In this document: one piece after another, positions 1 to 6,095 of the stretch | Numbering within the stretch: the first letter of the stretch is position 1 | Layout of the letters: every line of letters begins with the position of its first letter | DNA from: Syntrophobacterales bacterium | GTDB lineage: Bacteria > Desulfobacterota > Desulfobaccia > Desulfobaccales > 0-14-0-80-60-11 | Direction: 5' to 3' | Assembly: GCA_023229795.1 (NCBI GenBank) | Contig: JALNYP010000105.1 | Location: 1-9,490, forward strand | DNA: 9,490 nucleotides | The notes under the pieces: model-generated | Seen by the model: the letters and a program-made list of their open reading frames with translations, nothing else | Told to the model about the DNA's origin: nothing | Databases searched by the model: none | Program-made: the position numbers and the translations under genes

Positions 1-110
1 AGGCTATTTCCCCTGGGCAGCCAGCTTCTGAATCGTCATCCCAAGATCGCAGCCCTACCATCTGGGAGCGGTCACATGCAATTCAAGAGAATGTATTCGG
101 GCAACAGCCC
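1..110. other. Upstream region with no supported gene
   Basis: No gene is supported here. A plus-strand frame is open from base 1 to a TAA near 181-183, but it runs into the palindromic repeats that follow and its translation resembles no family I know. Another plus frame stops at 29-31. The edge could hold the last codons of an upstream gene, but nothing seen favours this. The segment leads into the repeat cluster that starts near 111. Confidence 0.4.
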
Positions 111-246
111 GTCCAGCTTGGGAACCCAACTTTTTGGCAAAGCTCCGCTTTGCCGTACACAACAGATTGAATCTAAAAAGTAATTTAATGTGCCCAAGCA
201 GAGCTTGGGCCACAACGCCCGTTCCCAAGCTGGAGCTTGGGAACGA
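111..246. repeat. REP-like cluster of palindromes upstream of ccsA
   Basis: Several imperfectly related hairpins are packed in about 135 bases. They are GGCAAAGC/GCTTTGCC at 136-154 with a TCC loop, GCCCAAGC/GCTTGGGC at 192-210, and a perfect palindrome with 12-base arms at 220-245 and a GG centre. The 11-mer AGCTTGGGAAC occurs at 115-125 and again at 234-244, with its complement at 221-231. The AT-rich, non-palindromic filler between them differs from the GC-rich genes around it. Such mosaics are typical of REP/BIME elements mobilised in trans by a RAYT-type TnpA transposase; no transposase is in the window. The last palindrome ends 21 bases before the ccsA start, so it lies in or next to the leader of the ccsA-hemA transcript. 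Confidence 0.75.
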
Positions 247-266
247 GTAATAGGCGTTTTCACCAG

Positions 267-1100
267 ATGAACAACGTTTTCCTCTATCTCGCCCTGGCCG
301 CCTATTTCGGCGCCACGGGCCTCTGGCTGGCATATTTCCTGGCCCAGCGGGAAAGATATTACCGCTACGGCGCCTGGGTCATGACCGGGGGCCTGGCGGC
401 CCAAACCGCGGCGCTGATCCAGCGGGCCTGGATTGACGGCTATCTGCCCGCGGCCACCTTCGGGGAGGCCCTGCTCCTGTTGGCCTGGGCTTTGGTCGCG
501 GCCTTCCTGGTCCTCAACTGGCGCTATCCCATCAAGGTGCTGGGGGCCCTGGTGGCGCCCCTGGCGGCCCTGATGGTCTCCGGGACCCTGATCCTGCCCC
601 AGCGGCACGGAGCCCTGTCTCCGGCGCTCCAGGGGTTCTGGCTGGCGGTCCACATCTGCCTGACTCTCCTGGGCGTCGCCGCCCTGGCCCTGGCCGGACT
701 CGGGGGCATTTTGTACCTGATCCAGGAGCGCCAGATCAAGGGTAAGCGGTTCGGGTTCTTTTACCGCCGCCTGCCGTCCCTGTCCCAATTGGATACCCTG
801 AATTACTGGTGCCTGACCATCGGTTTTCCGCTGCTCACCGCGGGGATGATCTCCGGGTCCCTCTATGCCCAGCACACCATGGGCCGCTTCTTTAGTTGGG
901 ACCCCAAAGAAGTCCTCACCCTCATCGCCTGGCTCCTCTATGCCGTGCTCCTGCACGAACGCCTGACCGTGGGTTGGCGGGGCCGGCGGGCGGCGCTCCT
1001 GGCCATCTGCGGCCTGCTGGTCCTGATCCTGACCTTCGCCGGCGCCAACCTGTGGTTCTCGGGCTACCACAGCTTCTCCCACTTCATTCAGCAGCCATGA
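267..1100 (+). CDS. ccsA: CcsA/HemX-type cytochrome c assembly protein
   Basis: A 277-residue polytopic inner-membrane protein of the CcsA/ResC/HemX family, which delivers or holds heme for cytochrome c maturation (system II). Roughly eight hydrophobic segments span residues 4 to 262. The tryptophan-rich heme-handling signature appears as FSWDPKE, with W211, D212, P213, K214 and E215, followed by the helix that ends in H230. H129 before it and H268 after it are spaced as expected for the external and transmembrane heme-ligand histidines of the family. The ATG at 267 is preferred over an in-frame TTG at 237, because the TTG lies inside the upstream palindrome and adds ten polar residues unlike the family. 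No strong Shine-Dalgarno is visible. The stop overlaps the hemA start as ATGA, so the two are probably translationally coupled. In Bacillus the homologous HemX affects HemA levels, and the pairing here suggests a similar link, but this is inference. Confidence 0.88.
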   Translation: MNNVFLYLALAAYFGATGLWLAYFLAQRERYYRYGAWVMTGGLAAQTAALIQRAWIDGYLPAATFGEALLLLAWALVAAFLVLNWRYPIKVLGALVAPLAALMVSGTLILPQRHGALSPALQGFWLAVHICLTLLGVAALALAGLGGILYLIQERQIKGKRFGFFYRRLPSLSQLDTLNYWCLTIGFPLLTAGMISGSLYAQHTMGRFFSWDPKEVLTLIAWLLYAVLLHERLTVGWRGRRAALLAICGLLVLILTFAGANLWFSGYHSFSHFIQQP

Positions 1101-2392
1101 ACCTTTTGCTCTTCGGCGTCAACCACCAGACGGCTTCGGTGGCCCTAAGGGAAAAATTGGCCCGCCTCATCCCGGACGTGGGTGCGGCCTATGAACACCT
1201 GGGGACCTGGCCCGAGCTCACCGAGTCCCTGCTCTACGCCACCTGCAACCGGGTGGAGCTGATCTGCGTCACCGACGACGCCGAGCGGGCCGCTGCCCGG
1301 GTGCGGGAGTTCTTCGGCCGCCACCCCGAGATCACCCCCGGGGACCTGGATGAGGCCTTTTATCTCCGCCGGGACCGGGACGCGGTGCAGCACCTCTTCC
1401 GGGTGTCCTCCAGCCTGGACTCCATGGTGGTGGGGGAGCCTCAAATCCTGGGCCAGGTGAAGCAGGCCTACCGGGAGGCCGCGGAGCATCGGGCCACCGG
1501 CCCCATTCTCAACCGCCTGATCCACAAGGCCTTCTCCGTAGCCAAACGGGTGCGCTCCCAGACCGGCATCGGCGACCATGCCGTCAGCGTCAGCTATGCC
1601 GCGGTCTCCATGGCCAAGAAGATCTTCGGAGAGTTGACGGGCAAAAACGTGCTCCTGCTCGGGGCGGGCGAGATGGCGGAACTGGCCCTGGAGCACCTCA
1701 AAGGCCAGGGTGCGGCCAAAATCACCGTGGCCAACCGCACCCTGGAGCGGGGCGTCAAGCTGGCCCAGCGGTTTAAGGGCGACGCGGTCTCCCTGGAAGA
1801 GGTCCAGGATCAGCTCTTGATCGCCGACATCCTGATCAGCTCCACGGGCGCCGGGGATATCCTCATCAGCCGGGACCAGGTGAAAGGCGTCATGCGCCGC
1901 CGCAAACAGCGGCCGCTATTCCTCATCGACATCGCCGTGCCCCGGGACCTGGACCCGGCCATCAACGACCTGGACAACGTTTACCTCTACAATATCGACG
2001 ATTTGAAAGAGGTGGTGGAACTCAACTGGGAGCGCCGCCGTCATGAAGCCGGCAAGGCCGAACGCCTGGTGGCCGCCGAAACCCTGAAGTTCCTCGCCTG
2101 GCTGGAAACCCTGGAGGTCTATCCCACCATCATCGCCATGAAGGACAAGGCCGAAGCCATCTGCCAGGCCGAATTGAAAAAGACTTTGAACCAGTTGGGT
2201 CCCCTCACCCCGGAACAGCGGCAGGCCCTGGAGGTCCTCACCGCGTCCATCACCCAGAAACTCCTCCACGACCCCATCATCTTCCTGAAACGCAACCGGC
2301 GCCCCCGTAACCCCCACCAGGAGCTGAACCTGGTGCGGCGGCTGTTTAACCTGGACCGGGACCTTAACGGGAATGGCACCGAAGAAGACTAA
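1097..2392 (+). CDS. hemA: Glutamyl-tRNA reductase HemA
   Basis: A 431-residue NADPH-dependent enzyme that reduces glutamyl-tRNA(Glu) to glutamate-1-semialdehyde, the first committed step of C5-pathway tetrapyrrole synthesis in the cytoplasm. The N-terminus reads GVNHQTASV, close to the family start. The catalytic cysteine is C50 in TCNRVE. The segment VGEPQILGQVKQAY is a family signature. A Rossmann nucleotide-binding loop, LLLGAGEM, has GAGEM at residues 189-193. The C-terminal helical dimerisation domain follows, ending in an R/N-rich tail. The length is close to the usual 415-430. The frame stays open upstream to 896, but the start at 1097 gives the family N-terminus and an ATGA overlap with ccsA. 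hemC, a frequent downstream partner, is not next: the following gene has its own promoter-like signal. No clear intrinsic terminator follows the stop. Confidence 0.97.
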   Translation: MNLLLFGVNHQTASVALREKLARLIPDVGAAYEHLGTWPELTESLLYATCNRVELICVTDDAERAAARVREFFGRHPEITPGDLDEAFYLRRDRDAVQHLFRVSSSLDSMVVGEPQILGQVKQAYREAAEHRATGPILNRLIHKAFSVAKRVRSQTGIGDHAVSVSYAAVSMAKKIFGELTGKNVLLLGAGEMAELALEHLKGQGAAKITVANRTLERGVKLAQRFKGDAVSLEEVQDQLLIADILISSTGAGDILISRDQVKGVMRRRKQRPLFLIDIAVPRDLDPAINDLDNVYLYNIDDLKEVVELNWERRRHEAGKAERLVAAETLKFLAWLETLEVYPTIIAMKDKAEAICQAELKKTLNQLGPLTPEQRQALEVLTASITQKLLHDPIIFLKRNRRPRNPHQELNLVRRLFNLDRDLNGNGTEED

Positions 2393-2469
2393 TCACCCTG
2401 AAGAAAAGTTCGGCCCGAGTTAATCCAATTTCTGATTATCTAGTGCCTGGGTAGAGTCAGGAAACCTTA

Positions 2470-2504
2470 TTGACCCGTGCTTTCTCGCTTGATATCCTTA
2501 TAAT
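2470..2504 (+). promoter_or_regulatory. Sigma70-like promoter before the Zn-ribbon gene
   Basis: TTGACC at 2470-2475 is followed after 17 bases by TATCCT at 2493-2498. A perfect TATAAT overlaps at 2499-2504, but it would need a 23-base spacer from the same -35. The first choice places the transcript start near 2505, exactly where the stem-loop at 2505-2547 begins. The segment is clearly more AT-rich than the flanking genes. The motif match is by eye only. Confidence 0.5.
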
Positions 2505-2547
2505 TAGGGGAAAAGTCCCTGCCGGGAAGGCAAGTGGGATACCCCTA
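2505..2547 (+). promoter_or_regulatory. Structured 5' leader with alternative pairings
   Basis: A three-tier stem-loop can be read directly. TAGGGG (2505-2510) pairs with CCCCTA (2542-2547). GTCCC (2515-2519) pairs with GGGAT (2536-2540, one G-U). TGCC (2520-2523) pairs with GGCA (2529-2532), closing a GGGAA loop. An AAAA bulge and a small AGT bulge separate the tiers. A competing hairpin, AGGGG (2506-2510) with TCCCT (2516-2520), uses the same strands. The Shine-Dalgarno GAGGT (2551-2555) and the ATG at 2561 follow at once, so folding could affect translation. It does not match any riboswitch consensus I know. It could also be only a stabilising 5' hairpin. Confidence 0.45.
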
Positions 2548-2560
2548 GCCGAGGTCAGCC

Positions 2561-2947
2561 ATGTCCAAAGTTATCGATATAGAAGACCGGATTAAGCTTG
2601 AACAGAAGAAGAGAACCAAGGTGGACCGGGCCAAGAAGATGGAGGCGGTGCGCAAGGTGGTGCAGTGCACCCGCTGTCTGGCCCGCTGCGCCAAGTGCGG
2701 GGTCCAGTTCGAGACCCACGAAATGTACCAGCGGCCCAAGGGACCTTACCGCTTCTGCCCTTTCTGCCAGGACGAGTACGAGGACTTTCTCCGGATTAAG
2801 GCCGGGGAGGAGAGCGTCTATTACTGGCACAATAAAGAGTGGGTGGCCCTGTGGCAGGCCTGGGTCGATTATCAGCAGGCCATGAAGGCTTACGGGGAGT
2901 CCCAGGAGTTCATCGACCTGGTGCGGGAGGTGGAGTGGGACCGGTAA
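2561..2947 (+). CDS. Small zinc-ribbon-like protein, function unknown
   Basis: A 128-residue cytoplasmic protein with no signal peptide. Residues 1-34 are highly charged and probably helical. Three CxxC pairs follow: C36/C39, C43/C46 and C66/C69, with H53 between them. The last pair sits in YRFCPFCQDEYEDFLR. This arrangement is typical of zinc-ribbon or rubredoxin-like knuckles binding one or two metal ions. The C-terminal half (residues 77-128) is rich in W, Y and acidic residues and probably helical. I believe similar proteins of unknown function occur in other Deltaproteobacteria, but cannot verify this here. The start is supported by GAGGT five bases upstream. The gene stands alone, with a promoter-like element and structured leader before it and a hairpin after it. 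Possible roles include nucleic-acid or protein binding or metal sensing; none is shown. Confidence 0.85.
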   Translation: MSKVIDIEDRIKLEQKKRTKVDRAKKMEAVRKVVQCTRCLARCAKCGVQFETHEMYQRPKGPYRFCPFCQDEYEDFLRIKAGEESVYYWHNKEWVALWQAWVDYQQAMKAYGESQEFIDLVREVEWDR

Positions 2948-2984
2948 GCCAAGCCCCCCGGCCCCGCCTCGACCGGGATTGATT

Positions 2985-3014
2985 AACCTGCTTCGACTAT
3001 GCGGCAGGTTTTCA
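2985..3014 (+). terminator. Weak hairpin terminator after the Zn-ribbon gene
   Basis: AACCTGC (2985-2991) pairs with GCAGGTT (3004-3010) across a 12-base loop. The run continues into only four T in total (3009-3012) before C. It lies about 38 bases after the stop at 2947. The short T run makes it a weak candidate. Confidence 0.4.
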
Positions 3015-3093
3015 GCCAGGCTCAGGCAAGGCCCGGGATTGGCGGCAGCCCAGGGTTACAGCCCTGCCACACAATAACCTTGTTGACGGTGAG

Positions 3094-3123
3094 GCGGGCC
3101 GGAAGGCCCGCTTTTAAATTTTC
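3094..3123 (+). terminator. Rho-independent terminator-like hairpin just before mnmG
   Basis: GCGGGCC (3094-3100) pairs perfectly with GGCCCGC (3105-3111) around a GGAA tetraloop, followed by TTTTAAATTTT. This is the best intrinsic terminator shape in the window on the plus strand. It ends only about 30 bases before the mnmG start, which leaves almost no room for a separate mnmG promoter downstream. It may therefore act as an attenuator in the mnmG leader rather than a simple end signal. A TTGACG at 3083-3088 lies just before it but has no matching -10. Confidence 0.6.
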
Positions 3124-3144
3124 AGGCTCAGTGTGAACCATACT

Positions 3145-5034
3145 ATGGCCGTTTATCCCAAAACCTATGATCTGATCGTCATCGGCGCCGGCCATGCCGG
3201 CTGCGAAGGCGCGCTGGCCGCGGCCCGCATGGGTCTTAAGGTGTTGCTCTTCAACCTCAACCTGGACACCATGGCCCAGATGGCCTGCAACCCCGCGGTG
3301 GGCGGGCTGGCCAAGGGCCACCTGGTCAAGGAAATCGACGCCCTGGGCGGCGTCATGGGCTACCTGGCGGACCTGGCGGGCATCCAGTTCCGCACTCTTA
3401 ACCTTTCCAGGGGGCCCGCGGTGCGGGGCACCCGCATCCAGTGCGACAAGCAGGCCTACCGCCTGGCTATGAAATCCCTGTTAGAAAGAGAGGCCCGCAT
3501 TGATCTTAGGGAGGCCATGGTAGAGCGGCTTCTCCTCGAAGACGGCCGGGTAGCAGGAGTGGTTGAGGCCCTGGGGCTTACCTATCGGGCCCGGGCGGTG
3601 CTCATCACCACCGGGACCTTTTTGAACGGCCTCATTCATATCGGCGAGGCCCGCATCCCCGCGGGCCGGGCCGGGGAATTCGCGGCCACCGGCCTGGCCG
3701 CCTGCTTGAAGGACCTGGGTTTCAGGATGGGACGCATGAAGACCGGCACCCCGCCCCGCCTGGCGGCCGCGTCCATTGATTTCGCCGGCCTGGGCGTGCT
3801 CACCGGCGATCCCCGGCCCCGCCCCTTCTCCTGGCGCACCCGGACGCTGCCTTCCGAGCAGATGGCCTGCTTCGTCACCCACACCACCACCGCCACCCAT
3901 AAGCTCATCCGGGACCATATTCATCTGTCGCCCCTGTACAGCGGCGTGATCAAGGGAGTGAGCGCCCGGTACTGCCCTTCGTTGGAAGACAAGGTGATGC
4001 GCTTTCCCGAGAAAACCAGCCACCAGGTGACCCTGGAGCCGGAGGGACGGGACACTTCGGAGATTTATGCCAAGGGCCTGGGGAACTGCCTGCCGGTGGA
4101 GGTCCAGTTGGAGCTGTTCCGCAGCGTCCCCGGGTTGGAAGAGGCTGAGGTGATGCGCCCGGCCTACGCCATCGAATACGACTATGTGGACCCCCTGGAA
4201 CTCAAGCCCACCCTGGAGACCAAGCGGGTGCGGGGGCTGTTTCTGGCCGGCCAGATCAACGGCACCTCGGGCTACGAGGAGGCCGCGGGCCAGGGCCTGT
4301 GGGCCGGGATCAACGCGGCCTGCCAGATTATGGGGCGCCCGCCTTTTCTCCCGGACCGCTCCCAGGCTTACATGGCGGTGCTGGTGGACGACCTGGTGAC
4401 CAAAGGCACCCGGGAGCCTTACCGCCTGTTCACTTCCCGGGCGGAATACCGCCTGATCCTGAGGGAAGACAATGCCGACGCCCGCCTCCTGGAATGGGGC
4501 CGTGAGTTGGGGTTGGTGGACCCGGAGGCGGTGGCGCGTTTTAGGGAAAAACAGCGCTTGCTGGACGAGGAAGGGGAGCGCCTGACGGGCCGCCGCGTCT
4601 TCCCCACGCCCGCAGTCAATCAAAAACTGGCGGAACTGGGCACCGCGCCGTTGAAGGAACCCACTCCCCTCTTAAACCTGCTGAAACGGCCCGAACTGGA
4701 TCTGCCCACTCTCTACCGCTTAAGCGGAGAGGAGCCGCGGGTACCGCCCGCGGTAGTAGAACAACTGGAAATCCGGCATAAGTATGAGGGTTATATCAGG
4801 CGCCAGGAAGAGTCGGCCCGGAATTTCGCCCAGGGGGAGGGGAAGCGCATCCCTGAGGATTTTGACTATGACGGGGTGCCGGGGCTGTCGCTGGAAATCC
4901 GGGAGAAATTGAAGCAGGTGCGGCCCCGTTCAGTGGGGCAGGCGGCCCGCATCTCTGGGGTCACCCCCGCGGCCCTGGCGGTCTTGATGGTATATCTGAA
5001 GCGCCGGAAAACCTCGAAGAGCCCGGGGGCTTAA
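3145..5034 (+). CDS. mnmG: tRNA uridine 5-carboxymethylaminomethyl modification enzyme MnmG (GidA)
   Basis: A complete FAD-dependent tRNA-modifying enzyme of 629 residues. With the GTPase MnmE it installs the cmnm5/nm5 group on wobble U34 of certain tRNAs in the cytoplasm. The N-terminal dinucleotide-binding loop is GAGHAG at residues 14-19. The two conserved cysteines fall in QMACNPAVGG (C48) and RYCPSLEDK (C277), close to the E. coli positions. The blocks KTGTPPR, LEPEGRDTSEIY, AGQINGTSGYEEAAGQG and FTSRAEYRL are textbook family signatures. The C-terminal helical domain with KYEGYIRRQ and RISGVTPAA, which contacts MnmE and tRNA, is intact. The ATG at 3145 gives the family N-terminus and length. 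An in-frame GTG at 3133 would add four residues and has a slightly better AGG upstream. Neither start has a strong ribosome site. It is not followed by rsmG, its frequent partner; the next genes converge from the other strand. Confidence 0.98.
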   Translation: MAVYPKTYDLIVIGAGHAGCEGALAAARMGLKVLLFNLNLDTMAQMACNPAVGGLAKGHLVKEIDALGGVMGYLADLAGIQFRTLNLSRGPAVRGTRIQCDKQAYRLAMKSLLEREARIDLREAMVERLLLEDGRVAGVVEALGLTYRARAVLITTGTFLNGLIHIGEARIPAGRAGEFAATGLAACLKDLGFRMGRMKTGTPPRLAAASIDFAGLGVLTGDPRPRPFSWRTRTLPSEQMACFVTHTTTATHKLIRDHIHLSPLYSGVIKGVSARYCPSLEDKVMRFPEKTSHQVTLEPEGRDTSEIYAKGLGNCLPVEVQLELFRSVPGLEEAEVMRPAYAIEYDYVDPLELKPTLETKRVRGLFLAGQINGTSGYEEAAGQGLWAGINAACQIMGRPPFLPDRSQAYMAVLVDDLVTKGTREPYRLFTSRAEYRLILREDNADARLLEWGRELGLVDPEAVARFREKQRLLDEEGERLTGRRVFPTPAVNQKLAELGTAPLKEPTPLLNLLKRPELDLPTLYRLSGEEPRVPPAVVEQLEIRHKYEGYIRRQEESARNFAQGEGKRIPEDFDYDGVPGLSLEIREKLKQVRPRSVGQAARISGVTPAALAVLMVYLKRRKTSKSPGA

Positions 5035-5077
5035 GCCTACCCCCGGCGATTATTCTCCAGCCGGACCGCCAGCGCTC

Positions 5078-5275
5078 TTAATAGCTGCCGGGGCCCATGG
5101 CCTTATAGGCGCTGCCGGCGAAATAATCGTCCTTGATGGCGGCCCCGCAGGTAGCGCAGTCCGCGGCCCAATTGATCATCGAACTACCCCCCCGGTACCG
5201 GGAACTGCCGTTGGTATCGGCGCAGGCGGCGGTCAGCAAAGCGATCAGCGCCAGCAGCATCAATCCTGTTCTCAT
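5078..5275 (-). CDS. Small lipoprotein with CxxC motif, unknown function
   Basis: A 65-residue predicted lipoprotein. A short hydrophobic signal ends in the lipobox LTAAC, with the lipidated cysteine at C18. The mature part is only 48 residues. It carries the segment WAADCATCGAAI (residues 36-47), with C40 and C43 forming a CxxC. This closely matches WAAGCPACGAAI in the glycine-zipper lipoprotein at 5865-6095, but the glycine-zipper repeats around it are missing, which suggests a diverged or shortened paralog. The ATG is preceded by a good purine-rich ribosome site (GGAAGGGAAG). It converges with mnmG, the stops being 43 bases apart, and no strong terminator lies between. It is probably a real gene because signal, lipobox and ribosome site all agree; the function is unknown. 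Confidence 0.72.
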   Translation of the reverse strand: MRTGLMLLALIALLTAACADTNGSSRYRGGSSMINWAADCATCGAAIKDDYFAGSAYKAMGPGSY

Positions 5276-5309
5276 GTTTCTTCCCTTCCTGGTAAGTCCC
5301 AGGTTCCTG

Positions 5310-5337
5310 AATATGTTCGCCTGCCGCCCGGGCTCAA
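5310..5337 (-). promoter_or_regulatory. Possible promoter for the 65-residue lipoprotein
   Basis: Read on the minus strand, TTGAGC (5337-5332) is followed after 16 bases by CATATT (5315-5310). It lies 35 bases before the start at 5275 and just downstream of the long hairpin at 5341-5396. Both hexamers are imperfect. Confidence 0.28.
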
Positions 5338-5340
5338 ACT

Positions 5341-5396
5341 ATCAGGCCCTGGACGGCCCCAGGCGACGCCGTCTGGGGGCCGGAGCAGGGCCTGAT
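5341..5396 (-). terminator. Long two-tier hairpin between lipoprotein genes
   Basis: ATCAGGCCCTG (5341-5351) is a perfect inverted match to CAGGGCCTGAT (5386-5396). Inside it, GGCCCCAG (5355-5362) pairs with CTGGGGGCC (5373-5381) with one bulged G. The whole is a 56-base stem-loop, the strongest structure in the minus-strand cluster. It lies about 50 bases after the stop of the gene at 5447-5683, so it probably ends or protects that transcript. No T run follows on either strand, so classical intrinsic termination is uncertain. Confidence 0.5.
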
Positions 5397-5446
5397 CATG
5401 ATGCTCCCGGCTGGTGAAGCGCCGGGAATTTCCCCGCGCTTTAAGG

Positions 5447-5683
5447 TTATGGACGGCCTTGGTATTTCTCGTACTGGTCGTAGAGATAGCCGCCCAGGAG
5501 GCCCGCGCCGCCGCCAATCGCGGCGCCGGCCGCCGGCGACCCCGCGGCCCAGCCGATCAGCGCCCCGCTGCTGGCGCCGATGGCGCCGCCGCTCAGGGTC
5601 CGTTGGACGGTGTTGGACGACGTGCCGGCGCAGCCGCCCGCCAGCATAACTGCCACCACTATCAGGATAAGCGCCTTTTTCAT
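5447..5683 (-). CDS. Glycine-zipper lipoprotein (paralog B)
   Basis: A 78-residue predicted outer-membrane or periplasmic lipoprotein. The signal ends in LAGGC with the lipid-carrying C18. The mature part has TVQRTLSGGAIGASSGALIG, then WAAGSPAAGAAIGGGAGLLG and a YDQYEK tail: small residues spaced as in glycine-zipper domains (Gly-zipper_Omp type), which form tightly packed membrane-associated helices. It is clearly paralogous to the protein at 5865-6095, but the CPAC motif there is SPAA here. The frame is open for 18 more codons upstream; the start at 5683 is preferred because it gives a clean lipoprotein signal and has GGGGGAGGA as ribosome site six to eight bases upstream. Homologous domains occur in surface-lipoprotein assembly and osmotic-stress lipoproteins; the specific role is unknown. 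Confidence 0.82.
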   Translation of the reverse strand: MKKALILIVVAVMLAGGCAGTSSNTVQRTLSGGAIGASSGALIGWAAGSPAAGAAIGGGAGLLGGYLYDQYEKYQGRP

Positions 5684-5768
5684 GTAATCCTCCCCCTGGG
5701 TTGCGCTGCGCTCCGCACAGCTTACGCCTCTGGCCACATCCGGGCACCTTACCTGGCTGGAGGGTCAT

Positions 5769-5784
5769 GGACCCGTGGGGGTCC
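5769..5784. repeat. Short perfect hairpin in the inter-lipoprotein gap
   Basis: GGACCC and GGGTCC pair across a GTGG loop. It lies in the 181-base gap between the two glycine-zipper genes, 86 bases upstream of the paralog B start. There is no T run, so it is not a terminator by itself; it may be a leader structure. Confidence 0.35.
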
Positions 5785-5814
5785 TCAGAGACCCGCGCAC
5801 GTTAAGGAGGGAAA

Positions 5815-5839
5815 GGTGAGGGGAAAAGCCCCCCTCACC
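5815..5839 (-). terminator. Terminator hairpin after the Rap1a-like/glycine-zipper operon
   Basis: GGTGAGGGG (5815-5823) and CCCCTCACC (5831-5839) form a nine-pair stem with a seven-base loop. Read on the minus strand, the stem is followed by TTTCCCTCC, a short pyrimidine run. It begins 26 bases after the stop at 5865 and is well placed to end the three-gene unit 6858-5865. The short T run makes it moderate. Confidence 0.55.
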
Positions 5840-5864
5840 AGGTAGTTATCTCGAGGAGCTGCTT

Positions 5865-6095
5865 TTACCGACCGTGAGATTTCTCATACTGGTCGTAGAT
5901 GTATCCACCCGCCAGGCCGGCTCCCCCGCCGATGGCCGCGCCGCAGGCCGGACAGCCCGCCGCCCAACCGATCAGCGAGCCGGCGCCGGCGCCGATGGCG
6001 CCACCGCTCAGCGTCCGCTGGGTGGTGTCGGACATGCCGGAACAGCCGCCCACCAACAGCGCCGCAACCATGATCAAGACCGCCATGCGTTTCAT
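5865..6095 (-). CDS. Glycine-zipper lipoprotein with CPAC motif (paralog A)
   Basis: A 76-residue predicted lipoprotein. The signal ends in LVGGC (C18). The mature protein has TTQRTLSGGAIGAGAGSLIG, then WAAGCPACGAAIGGGAG and a YIYDQYEK tail. The regularly spaced Gly/Ala residues are a glycine-zipper helix hairpin. A CxxC (C48, C51) sits at the turn between the two zipper halves and could form a disulfide or bind metal. Its start overlaps the stop of the upstream gene as ATGA, and the ribosome site GGGGGAG is inside that gene's last codons, so translation is probably coupled. It is very similar to the gene at 5447-5683 and shares the WAAxCxxCGAAI block with the lipoprotein at 5078-5275. Function unknown; an envelope role is likely. 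Confidence 0.85.
   Translation of the reverse strand: MKRMAVLIMVAALLVGGCSGMSDTTQRTLSGGAIGAGAGSLIGWAAGCPACGAAIGGGAGLAGGYIYDQYEKSHGR

Noticed and set aside
111..246. CRISPR array or insertion sequence
   Set aside because: The repeats are irregular palindromes without uniform spacers, and no transposase or Cas gene is present.
237..266. TTG start for ccsA
   Set aside because: It lies inside the palindromic repeat and adds ten polar residues before the natural hydrophobic N-terminus.
72..1082. Long minus-strand frame over ccsA (Gln/Gly-rich)
   Set aside because: A frame opposite a clear membrane-protein gene, with low-complexity composition typical of antisense shadows in GC-rich DNA.
896..1096. 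Upstream in-frame extension of hemA
   Set aside because: It overlaps ccsA in another frame and its Arg/Pro-rich translation is unlike any HemA N-terminus; the start at 1097 gives the conserved GVNHQTAS beginning.
3481..4623. Long minus-strand frame inside mnmG
   Set aside because: Antisense to a fully conserved mnmG and without any recognisable domain; a GC-skew artefact.
5334..5845. Overlapping frames on both strands around the glycine-zipper genes
   Set aside because: Arg/Pro/Ala-rich, no ribosome sites or signals, and they conflict with lipoprotein genes that have good signals.
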